Under the pieces are notes generated by a model, which had not been told where the DNA came from, did no database searches, and saw nothing but the letters and a program-made list of their open reading frames with translations. Below, one piece after another: positions 27,172-35,717 of a stretch of 64,000 nt of DNA. A program made the translations under genes and the position numbers. The DNA comes from Collimonas rhizosphaerae (lineage in GTDB: Bacteria > Pseudomonadota > Gammaproteobacteria > Burkholderiales > Burkholderiaceae_D): positions 1 to 64,000 of the forward strand of contig NZ_JBANDC010000012.1 of the NCBI RefSeq assembly GCF_038896935.1, in the 5' to 3' direction. Numbering within the stretch: the stretch's first letter is position 1; every line of letters begins with the position of its first letter.

Positions 27172-27778
27172 TGATCTAACATTCCCCTGTTTGACATGTG
27201 CAGTTGTCAGGTTAAATTCAGTTGCTCGGCGTCGTAATTTTATCTTGCCAAGTCTCCTTCTCGTCAATTGGTGTTTGCGTGGGCGTGCGACCGCAGACAT
27301 CTTCCCTTGATGTGTGCGGTCGTTGTTGTAGTAAGTTAGCCAGTCGTCGAGATCGCTTTGCAGCTCTTCATTTGGGCGATATATCTTGCGTCGGAACGTG
27401 ATCTGATAAAGCTTCTGCAGAATGGTTTTATGAAAGCGCTCGCCTATCCCATTAGTCTGTGGATGCCGAACCTTCGTCTTGGTGTGTTCCATGTCATTGA
27501 AGGCCAGGTAGAGCTGATAATCATGTGCTTCCGGCCTGCCGCAATATTCAGTGCTACGGCCGGTCAGCAGGTGGATCAATCCCATATCCCGTTCTGCCAA
27601 GAATGGTAACACCCGGTCATTCAATAGATCTGCTGCGGTGATTGGTGTCTTCGTTGTGTAGAGCTTGTCCGTCGCCCACTTCGAGTAGGTGTCGACACAG
27701 GTCTGCTGGTAGATTCGAGCTAGGTCCTCGGTGGTGCCGATATAGAAGGTGTTCTTGCTGCCAGATAGTCCGGGTACA
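27172..27778 (-). mobile_element. Decayed IS copy (copy B) with inactive rve-type transposase
   Basis: Minus-strand reading: NTFYIGTTEDLARIYQQTCV, DTYSKWATDKLYTTKTPITA, STEYCGRPEAHDYQLYLAFN, GIGERFHKTILQ. The second catalytic Asp (normally in L-T-D-R-G-T-E-Y-C-G) is replaced: the sequence is L-T-G-R-S. After the GKM near 27300 the frame shifts relative to copy A. The outer end (27172-27240) matches the end of copy A at 8341-8400. Its internal break lies next to the promoter box of the 28084 gene. Confidence 0.82.
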
Positions 27779-27824
27779 TTTAATACGTATACACCACCCT
27801 CAACTTAGTGGTGGAACCTATGCT
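27779..27824 (+). promoter_or_regulatory. T3SS-type promoter element of the 28084-32448 gene
   Basis: TTTAATACGTATACACCAC (27779-27797), 21 bases, then TATGCT (27819-27824). Of its 19 positions 17 match the box of the 1702-6147 gene. The start codon is 259 bases beyond the -10, farther than in the other four. The box lies exactly at the edge of the IS remnant. Confidence 0.65.
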
Positions 27825-28083
27825 TGATGCAGCATTCTGAAAAACAAAAAAATCTCCGAAAAAATCACTGCCGGATTCAACGTCTTCATCGGGCTTTCGG
27901 TCGCTCATGTTGTTCCACACATCATAGCGGATCGCCTGATTGCAACAGAACCAATAGGCAAGCACTTCGATTCACGTTTTTGGTAGGCCACTTTGGCATT
28001 ATTTCTAATTTATCAATAAACTTGGTGATTTATGATTACGATACAATCCTCGACAAATTCCACAGTCAGTCCCTATTACAATA

Positions 28084-31000
28084 ATGATGCGGATGACGAT
28101 TCCACTAAAAAAAAAACCGGATATCAAGAAAGAAACGACTCAAAACACTAGCGATACTTCTTCAAGAGTTAAGTACGATCCGGATTCAAGATTGGGAAGG
28201 GATATTCAATCCCAAGTCAGGCGAGTCGACGACGTGAATAAGGCATTGATTGGCGACAAAGATTTTTCGGCTCTGACCAAGCAATCGAACGAAAGAATTG
28301 TAGCGATTAGAGTCGATACTACGGCGAGCGTGATATATGGAGTAAGTAAGGATGGCCGCGACGTCGCGGAATTATATCGTCGAAACGGCAGCGATAGTCA
28401 ATCCGTGCCATGGAAGGAAAAGGCCGAGAAAAGTTTGAGTGAAAATAAGGCCTTGGAAGACGGATTTGATGTGCTCCCGGATGGCACCGTCCCGTATGCC
28501 ACCGTGCAGAAATATCACAGCCGCAATGAGTCCGTTTCGGAACAAAACATAGGTAACCCCGGTGCGAACACCACGACCCCCCCCGCTCCGTCGACAAGCT
28601 CACGATTGCAAAAAAGAAGCATATCAGATTTAAATAATCAATCAGGCCAAGTTTTAGATTCAGGGATCGACCCGTTCAAAAGCCTGTCGGGGCAGGCCGA
28701 CGCCGTGTTTGACCAGCAGCCGCGGCCGAACCTCCAGAAAGACGCGCAGCAGGCATTTGAACAGGCGTTCCCAGCGCTGAGGCCTGCGGATCTAAGCAAG
28801 ATCGTTGTGAATTTCTGGAAGTGGGAACGTCCTGATCCCGACAGCGCTGCTGAGCCCAAGCTTGTGTCTTCGCGCTCCGCAGCCGAGTATATAACGGAGC
28901 GCTATAGTGGTGGCCCAGAGATCAGTCTTCAGGAAGATCACCATAAGAACGTTTTTATCGGCATTTACAACTCGCCCGATGCCTCGGGTGAACAGGATCA
29001 GATCCAGCAGATCCCCGTACATAAGTTCGAGACGTTTATTAATGATCTGAAGGCGGACAAAGCCGAAGACGTGAGTTTGGAACAGAAGCGATACTTCGAG
29101 ACGCCGGGCCCAGATGGCAAGAAGCCGATTGCGAATCTGGGCGAGATCCGCCAGAAGCAAATACAGGCAGACGCGGAGCTGCAATACAGCGACGGGACGC
29201 TCAGTGAGGAGGGTAAGGCGCTTGTTGAATCGGTCGTGAAGAATCCGTCCGAGGCCGATCTCGAGCGCGCCTATCCCGACGAGAGCAAGCGTCCGCGTGT
29301 CGTCGCTCTACAAATCCGGAACCTCGACTACGACGGGGATCCTATTCCTGCTCAGTATCTGCAGGGCCCCTTTGTCATAATGACGCCGCACGCCGACAAC
29401 CTTCCCGGCGGAAAGGATCGAGCCGTACTTTTCGTGCCGGGGAAAGGCCTCACGGAATTCAAATCGTTGGACAAGCTGAAGGAAAATTTTTCCAGCTCCT
29501 CCATGTCGATCGATTCAACGCTACAGCGCAATTTGCTGAATTTCCTGACGGAGCCGGAACAGGCGGGCTTCTCGGAACATCCGCAGTATCAACTTGAAGT
29601 TGCGCGTCCCCCTCTCCGCGGGAATTTTTTCGAACATAGCGTTCAGCAACAGATCGACAAGCAAGGACGCGATACCGAGTACCGGATGGAGCGGGCGGGT
29701 AAACGGGGCGTGGACCTGAAGGAGCTTGACGGGATCATGGGCGAATCGACGGACGACCTGCACGAATCGTTCGGCGCGGACGGTCCACTAAGGGAGCGTG
29801 ATCTCCGTCTGATTGAGCTAAACCGGCCTGACTGGTGGAAGACAAGCTCACCGAAGGATAAAGAAACTCTCGGGGTCTACCAGGAGACCGCCGATCAGCT
29901 CGAGAGCAACTTCGAGGAACTCGAATCGGACATCCCCACGCAAGACGCGTATGCCGCTAAGAAAACTCGCGAAGCACTGCAACCGAAGTATCCCGGCATC
30001 GATCCGGACAAAACCACGGTCACCATCACTTATCACCAACCGCCCGAACCATCAAATGGGGCTCATCGGAGACCGAAACCCGAGCCTAAGACCGTAACGA
30101 CCACGCTCACCCAGTACATGGTACTAGACAGGCGGCTCGCCCAGAACCCGCCAGACGATGAAACCGGGATCTCAGGCACGATTCTCGATAGCCTTGCGCC
30201 CGGCTCTGATGTAGCCAAGCTCTTCAGAGAGAACAAAGTCAGCGTCACCGCGACGTTGAGCGACACGGATGGCAAGGCCATTACGGACAGAGATGGCAAT
30301 GCGGTTACGCTTGATAAGCCTACACTGGACGCGCTCGGTAAGCAGCTGGATGTCGGCAAGGGTTATAAGAAACTGTTGAACGACAAATATCTAGGTGTCA
30401 ACGGACAGAAGCTGCAAGCGACCTGGAAGGCGGCCTACCGGGCAAGAATGCAGGTGGACCTCCAGGAAGCCAGGATGAGTGGTGAAATCGACGCTCGCTA
30501 TGACGACAAAACCCCTTCCAGCATGGTGCAGGCGGTGCTCAAGAGTCCCGACTCCAAAAACCGGGAGAAGGTGAATGGGCACGACATCCAGACGGAGGAG
30601 TTCACCGTCGATATCGAGAGAAAATTCCCTCTCCCGTCAAGCGTTAGCGTGAGCTATCCGGTGAACGGCGTGCTCGTGATCGGCGCAGCCGACAAGGGAT
30701 TGTCCACGGCTGTGCTCTGTACGCCCGACGCCCCGGACGGCAAGGCGTTTCGTACCTATCTCAGCCGGGAGGACATGAAGCAAGACCCCATGTTCAAAAA
30801 GCCGGAATGGATCGCGTATTTCAAGGGTCGCGTCTCGCACGGCAAAGTGCCGGTTTCACGCGAGAAGAACATGACCGAGCAAGAAGGCATCGGCCTATAC
30901 GCCAAGCCTGACCCGAAATTGAACTATGAGGCAAAATTCAATACCAAGGTCGTCAAAGTCGACTTTACTGATCAGCTGTATAAGGCCGGAGTCTCCGCGA

Positions 31001-32448
31001 AACTCAGCAACGCCGATGCCTTCTCCGTCACGAATGATGAGCTGCACCAGGAATCGTTGCAGAAGAGAATCAGTGCCGGACTTGGAACCGCGTTTGATGT
31101 AGGCGATTTCGTACTCGATGTTGTTCCGTTCGGCAAACTTGGCAAGGGTCTCATGGCACTCGCCCGACAAGTGAATCCGCGCAAGGTTCTCTCCCGGCTT
31201 CCAGACATACATCTCCTCCGAAAAACCGGCCGTGCGGACCAGGCCCCGTTCGGCGTTGTGCGTAACAACGCCAGCGTCGGTATCGCTGGCCCCTTATTGA
31301 AGGGGTATGAAGTCCCGTTCTCGAGCGACGCGCTCAAGCACCTGAAATATAACAAGGCCGATGATATCTATGCGGACGGGGCGAACAATCAGTATATCCG
31401 GATCGGTAACAAGTATTACTGGTCGAACCTCCAGCCCGATTCAAACGGCAAGCTGCAGCGCGGCATCTTCCGGCCCAACAATGTCCTCGATCGCTTCGAT
31501 GTCGAGCGCGTCGATGGTAAATGGGTCGCGTGGTCCAGAAGTGAGAGATTGTTGGGTGGCGGAGCCGGAAAGCGGCCTCATGACGTGGACGATGATGGAG
31601 CATCCGCACCAAAACGTGTGTCTGGCAACACGCCAAATCTCAATCTTCCAGATGGTGGATTTGGTGGCAAAGTTATCGATCAACGGGCTGACCCATTGCC
31701 ATATTACAGTTATGCGGCGCTTGAGACACCTCAGGTAATTGACACAATTACTCGACAAACCAAGCAAAGATTGGACGATCTGTACGGCAAAGACCAGGTG
31801 GAAATTATTGGGTACCACATTAGTCCTGCTAAGAATAAGGCTTCGCTTAGAAAGGATGGATTTTCTTCCAATATTAATGAAGGGCAAGGCGAAGGTGTCG
31901 CTGGGCATAACATATACGGACCTGGCATGTATCTAAGTACAAAGCCTACAAATGCTCACATGAGCAAAGACGGTTTATATACTATGTATGCGGTATGTCG
32001 TCCGAAAAATGTGCCGTGGGGGAGAGGTGTCAAGCCACAAATGTGGGACGTAGAGTCTAACGCCTCATTGCGGGGCGATTTCATTGACGGAGCCACTGGT
32101 GAACTTAAAATCAATCCGGCTGGAATCCCCAAGGTGGGTCTGATGGAGATTGGAGAGGCCAGTCTTAGGAGGAGGGGGCCAGACAGCAGTTCTCCAATCG
32201 AAGGTCCTAGACCGCGACCGGCGACTCTTACTTATGAACAGGCGAGTATATGGGCGCGTGAGAAAGTTCAAAATCCTAAATATTCAGGACGCTTCAAGGC
32301 AATTCAGTCAGAAACCGATGACAAGACTAGGGACAAGTTAATTGAGCACCTTGCCAAGGATATGCTGGCAGATTATCCCGAAAGTGATGTAAGACTACCT
32401 CATCTGAAAAAATGGCTCGATGACAACGCAAAGCAAGCGACTCGTTAG
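28084..32448 (+). CDS. Large candidate T3SS effector, DUF6543-like body with ADP-ribosyltransferase-like C-terminus
   Basis: A 1454-residue protein without signal peptide. The start could be any of the ATGs at 28084, 28087 or 28093. Residues ~215-1090 are paralogous to the 1702-6147 protein (AAEYITERYSGGPEIS, QADAELQYSDGTLSEE, HSVQQQIDKQGRDTEYRMER, YPVNGVLVIGAADKGLSTAV). A Tyr/Trp linker (NNQYIRIGNKYYW) leads to a different C-terminus. There, GYHISPA (His1245), RKDGFSS and GPGMYLSTKPTNA (Tyr1283) follow the H...GF...G-x-G-x-Y pattern of PARP/diphtheria-type ADP-ribosyltransferases. Glu1355 or Glu1358 (VGLMEIGEA) could be the catalytic Glu. The middle (about 28.7-31.63 kb) is clearly more GC-rich than both ends, so the gene is a mosaic. 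Enzyme activity and secretion are inferences. Confidence 0.75.
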   Translation: MMRMTIPLKKKPDIKKETTQNTSDTSSRVKYDPDSRLGRDIQSQVRRVDDVNKALIGDKDFSALTKQSNERIVAIRVDTTASVIYGVSKDGRDVAELYRRNGSDSQSVPWKEKAEKSLSENKALEDGFDVLPDGTVPYATVQKYHSRNESVSEQNIGNPGANTTTPPAPSTSSRLQKRSISDLNNQSGQVLDSGIDPFKSLSGQADAVFDQQPRPNLQKDAQQAFEQAFPALRPADLSKIVVNFWKWERPDPDSAAEPKLVSSRSAAEYITERYSGGPEISLQEDHHKNVFIGIYNSPDASGEQDQIQQIPVHKFETFINDLKADKAEDVSLEQKRYFETPGPDGKKPIANLGEIRQKQIQADAELQYSDGTLSEEGKALVESVVKNPSEADLERAYPDESKRPRVVALQIRNLDYDGDPIPAQYLQGPFVIMTPHADNLPGGKDRAVLFVPGKGLTEFKSLDKLKENFSSSSMSIDSTLQRNLLNFLTEPEQAGFSEHPQYQLEVARPPLRGNFFEHSVQQQIDKQGRDTEYRMERAGKRGVDLKELDGIMGESTDDLHESFGADGPLRERDLRLIELNRPDWWKTSSPKDKETLGVYQETADQLESNFEELESDIPTQDAYAAKKTREALQPKYPGIDPDKTTVTITYHQPPEPSNGAHRRPKPEPKTVTTTLTQYMVLDRRLAQNPPDDETGISGTILDSLAPGSDVAKLFRENKVSVTATLSDTDGKAITDRDGNAVTLDKPTLDALGKQLDVGKGYKKLLNDKYLGVNGQKLQATWKAAYRARMQVDLQEARMSGEIDARYDDKTPSSMVQAVLKSPDSKNREKVNGHDIQTEEFTVDIERKFPLPSSVSVSYPVNGVLVIGAADKGLSTAVLCTPDAPDGKAFRTYLSREDMKQDPMFKKPEWIAYFKGRVSHGKVPVSREKNMTEQEGIGLYAKPDPKLNYEAKFNTKVVKVDFTDQLYKAGVSAKLSNADAFSVTNDELHQESLQKRISAGLGTAFDVGDFVLDVVPFGKLGKGLMALARQVNPRKVLSRLPDIHLLRKTGRADQAPFGVVRNNASVGIAGPLLKGYEVPFSSDALKHLKYNKADDIYADGANNQYIRIGNKYYWSNLQPDSNGKLQRGIFRPNNVLDRFDVERVDGKWVAWSRSERLLGGGAGKRPHDVDDDGASAPKRVSGNTPNLNLPDGGFGGKVIDQRADPLPYYSYAALETPQVIDTITRQTKQRLDDLYGKDQVEIIGYHISPAKNKASLRKDGFSSNINEGQGEGVAGHNIYGPGMYLSTKPTNAHMSKDGLYTMYAVCRPKNVPWGRGVKPQMWDVESNASLRGDFIDGATGELKINPAGIPKVGLMEIGEASLRRRGPDSSSPIEGPRPRPATLTYEQASIWAREKVQNPKYSGRFKAIQSETDDKTRDKLIEHLAKDMLADYPESDVRLPHLKKWLDDNAKQATR

Positions 32449-32522
32449 CGACGTCTAGCAATTTTGAGCGAAATGTATGAGTCTACGTGCCCATGTGGAT
32501 GTGAACCTGGACATGTAGACAA

Positions 32523-32636
32523 ATGACAGGGAAGAACACAGAGTTGAAGGAGCGCCTCATCAAGGGGCGCAAGCGCGATGGCCGCTGTATCTACGCGGAG
32601 CCAGCGAAGTTGGAATTGATCGGGGGTGCGGCGTAA
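32523..32636 (+). pseudogene. IS66-type accessory protein (TnpA) 5' remnant
   Basis: A short frame with TELKERLIKGRKRDGRCIYA and EPAKLELI resembles the N-terminus of IS66-type TnpA proteins. It is cut off at the end of the IS3-family element to its right, which presumably inserted into it. Confidence 0.45.
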
Positions 32637-33750
32637 AACTCGGACTGATTTATTCCGTAAATCCGAGGCTATCTCGGTATTCGAGGGGACTGAGTGAGTC
32701 AAGGGATATCTTGATGCGCTTTTCGTTGTGCCAGCGGATGTAGGAATCAACTATCTGAATGAATTACTCAATGGTCGTAGCCTGCCAGTCCCGAGGGTTG
32801 AACAACTCCGTCTTCAGCCGTCCGAAGAAACCCTCACAGGCGGCATTGTCGGGTGAGCATCCTTTGCGTGACATCGAACGAATCAGGTTTGCGTCGTGTT
32901 TCCTTGAGAGCCACCCAGGCCAGCGATAGTGGGCGCTACGATCGGAGTGAACAACAGGCCGATCTCCGCCGTTGGCTACCGTCTCGATGGCTGCATCCAG
33001 CATCGTGTTCACCAGATCGGCATCTGGACGCGTGCCGATGGACCAACTGATAACCAAGCCATCAAAGCAATCGACCATGGGCGATAGATACACTTTCCCA
33101 GCCGGGATCTGGAACTCCGTGATGTCGGTAAGCCATTTCTCATTTGGGGTGGCAGCCTGGAAGTCCCGGTTGATGAGGTTCTCTGGCGCTGGGATGATTT
33201 CGCCCAGATAGGATCCATACCGACGCCTTCTGTTAGTGGTGACGACCAAACATTCCTGCCTCATCAAACGTTGTACGACCTTCATTGGCCTTCTTCAATA
33301 GGTCGTGTTCAAGCTGTAATCGCCGGATGTTCCGTTGAAGCGATTCGACTTGCCGCTGCAGCTCCGTCTGCTCAGGAACTGGCTTTGAATCGTTCTGGCG
33401 TTTCATGGATGGGGGGGCTCATGACCGAGTAATTGATCCTTCCAGTTATACAACGTCGGCCTGCACACTGCTAGTCTTTGAGCAATTGCTTATACACTTG
33501 TCTTTCTGGTGCACAGATCAATGACTGCCGTACTCTTGAGCTCAGGGGAGTGCTGTACGTTTGCCGCTCTGCCGACAATGCGATTGCATACTTCGGGGGG
33601 GGGGCAGTTCATCAATCCACGCAGTGAGCGTTTCACGGCAGGGGTATCCCAGTGTCTTCATAGTTGCAGCAATACGGCGATCGTGGTCTAGGTAATGTTG
33701 AACCGCGGCCTGTTTTTGTTCGTCAGAATACTTCTGCCTTGAGCGCATAT
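32620..33750 (-). mobile_element. Degenerate IS3-family element (orfA and orfB)
   Basis: Minus strand. orfA starts near 33748 (MRSRQKYSDEQKQAAVQHYL, GYPCRETLTAWIDELPPP) and is frameshifted at a run of ten G (33595-33604). orfB (about 33290-32655) has the DDE core: WLTDITEF, VHSDRSAHYRW (G to S in the usual D-R-G), and CSPDNAACEGFFGRLKTE. An in-frame TAA follows TTIE before the C-terminal FIQIVDSYIRWHNEKRIKIS. The right end reads GGGGGTGCGGCGTAAAACTC. Neither reading frame is intact, so the element is dead. It lies just downstream of the 28084 effector gene. Confidence 0.85.
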
Positions 33751-33821
33751 ACTCAACTAGAAACTCAGTGGGAGGGACACGTTCAGCTATGAACGTCTCC
33801 TATCCCGATCAAAGAAATTAT

Positions 33822-34355
33822 TTATTTCTCAAGCAACGGCTTGAGCTTGTTTATTGCGTATTCAGCGCATTGTGCGTCGATTCGCCCATCGGGCGCGCCG
33901 CCTACACCGACAGCACCGATAACTTCATCGCCGACCATGATGGGAACCCCGCCGGTCAGCGGTAAGGCTCCTGGAATGTGGGCGATATTGGGATTTTTCA
34001 GTGATCGTTCCATGAGGGCACTGGTAGGTGTCTTAAAAGATGCTGCGGTGTAGGCCTTACGTTCGCTGCCCGCTACAGATGTAGGTCCGGCTTTATCTGC
34101 ACGCAGGACGGCCAGTACAGCCCCAGAGCGATCTACGACAGTGGCAGCGACTGATTGATTGTTGTGCGCACAGACTGCCACAGTGATCTGTGCTAGTTGC
34201 ATAGCGTGTTCATAAGAGAGATTTTTTTGTGATACCACCGCTTGGCTGGGCGTTTGTGGTGGAGACGGCAGAGGTTTCAAAGGCCGTAGTTGATCTTGAG
34301 CATGGAGGGCGGTCGTGAAAAGGGCACAGGTGGCAGCAGTAATAAAAAATTTCAT
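33822..34355 (-). CDS. Exported GlcG/HbpS-family protein
   Basis: A 177-residue protein from ATG 34355, chosen because it gives a clean signal peptide (KFFITAATCALFTTALHAQ). The mature part has the GlcG/HbpS (DUF336) fold signatures: LAQITVAVCAHNNQSVAATV, VDRSGAVLAVLRADKAGP, RKAYTAASFKTPTS and the C-terminal GGVPIMVGDEVIGAVGVGGA. HbpS-type members bind heme or sense redox state outside the cytoplasm; others have unknown ligands. It is followed upstream (same strand) by a cupin gene 47 bases away, probably one operon. Confidence 0.82.
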   Translation of the reverse strand: MKFFITAATCALFTTALHAQDQLRPLKPLPSPPQTPSQAVVSQKNLSYEHAMQLAQITVAVCAHNNQSVAATVVDRSGAVLAVLRADKAGPTSVAGSERKAYTAASFKTPTSALMERSLKNPNIAHIPGALPLTGGVPIMVGDEVIGAVGVGGAPDGRIDAQCAEYAINKLKPLLEK

Positions 34356-34402
34356 ATTGGTTCTATTGAGGTTCAACGTATATGTCTCCATTTTTTTGAA
34401 AT

Positions 34403-34894
34403 CTAGCGGACTAGATCGAAATAGTCCGCCTGATATTGGAACAGCAAACAGTCTTCACCTTTAACGCAACCGCTGTAATGAGGGAGCTTGGCAGGTAAAT
34501 TATAGAAAGAGCCGGCCGGATACTCAACACGTTTGCCGTCGATAATTGCATAGAAAATCCCCTTTAGAACTACGGTTGGCAGGTTTTGCGAATGCGCGTG
34601 GAACGGATTGTCTTTACCAGCGGGGAATATCACAAAAGCTTCGTAAGGACCTTTACCGGTAAGATTTCCATACACGTTGGCGTACTTGATCCCGCCACTA
34701 TTTGGGAGCTCAGTCCACGTCAAATCCGAGACAGGAAGAGAAGTCAGTCGGTTCGCTTGTGTAGTGCTTGTGGTCATGCTTTGGGCAAAAATATGAGTGG
34801 AGAGCAAAGCCAAAGCTGCGGCCAGGTACAGCAAAGACTTGGTTTTTCCCGAGGCGGTTGCATCTGTAATGGTGCGTATGGTTGAGTGGTTCAT
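34403..34894 (-). CDS. Exported cupin-domain protein
   Basis: A 163-residue protein. The start ATG 34894 has an excellent GGAG site (aatcaGGAGtctcaaaATG); the longer frame to 34942 is not needed. The signal sequence is KSLLYLAAALALLSTHIFAQ. The cupin core follows: EAFVIFPAGKDNPFHAHSQN (metal-site His pair), TVVLKGIFYAIIDGKRVEYP, and AGSFYNLPAKLPHYSGC. It resembles DUF4437-type cupins. Substrate unknown. It is co-directional with the GlcG/HbpS-like gene and transcribed first. Confidence 0.75.
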   Translation of the reverse strand: MNHSTIRTITDATASGKTKSLLYLAAALALLSTHIFAQSMTTSTTQANRLTSLPVSDLTWTELPNSGGIKYANVYGNLTGKGPYEAFVIFPAGKDNPFHAHSQNLPTVVLKGIFYAIIDGKRVEYPAGSFYNLPAKLPHYSGCVKGEDCLLFQYQADYFDLVR

Positions 34895-35629
34895 TTTGAG
34901 ACTCCTGATTATTAGGCAGAATGAACGCCAATTGCTCATCACTGCTTTCGTTTTAACTCGCTGTGCTTCTTAGCGCGAGAACAGGACGAAGTATTGGGTT
35001 CTGGCGGCAATAACGAAAGCTGTCTGACGGACAAGATACGATAAGATCGGGCCATGTCAACGTGTTCTGTCCGATAGCTGGAAGCGGTTACGAGGTTGGA
35101 TTTGCCGACGCGTGTGACTAGCGCGGGTAGAACGCACCTAGCGAGGTATTAGTCGGTCTCACATTGATTGCCGCCAGGCAGAAGCCGACGGTGAATCGGC
35201 TGCTGGTCTTGCGGGTGTGCGCGGACAGTACTTTGCGGCTGCTGATTTTGCATCTTGGCGATAGCGTAAACTATGAGTTGAAATACTTGGCGGTGCGCCT
35301 GCGGCTCAGGCCTGTTCCGCATTCGGCAGTTGCGCGCCAATTTTTCATACCGGGATCGCTTGAAAAACCATGATTTTTTTAAAAATACACATTTCTTATA
35401 AGAGTTAACCAACGCCACGACATAAGCTATGCGTATGTGATACCGCGGCAATGGGCTTTGCGCCGGCGCGCTCACGTCATTGACGGAAGGCCGAATGCCA
35501 AACTACGTGATCCACATTTTTGGTGATTGGAGCTCGAAAAGCCATGATCGCGATCACGTACCATCTTGCGATGGTTTGTAAACGGCCCATACCTCCATCT
35601 GGCAGGCTGGCCACCGTGTCCTTTCACAA
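34895..35629. other. No supported gene
   Basis: Several short open frames exist but none has protein-like composition, a ribosome-binding site or a family match. I see no repeats or mobile-element ends here apart from the hairpin that follows. Confidence 0.5.
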
Positions 35630-35667
35630 AAACTATCTTCTTTCGCCTCAACTCAAGAAGATAGTTT
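35630..35667 (-). terminator. Terminator of the metalloprotease gene
   Basis: A perfect 13-bp stem (AAACTATCTTCTT / AAGAAGATAGTTT) with a 12-base loop. On the minus strand it ends in TTTTTG, 50 bases after the protease stop. Confidence 0.65.
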
Positions 35668-35717
35668 GGCTAAACACACGAAGACGATAAGGACTGCGCC
35701 TAAAAAATATCCTTATC

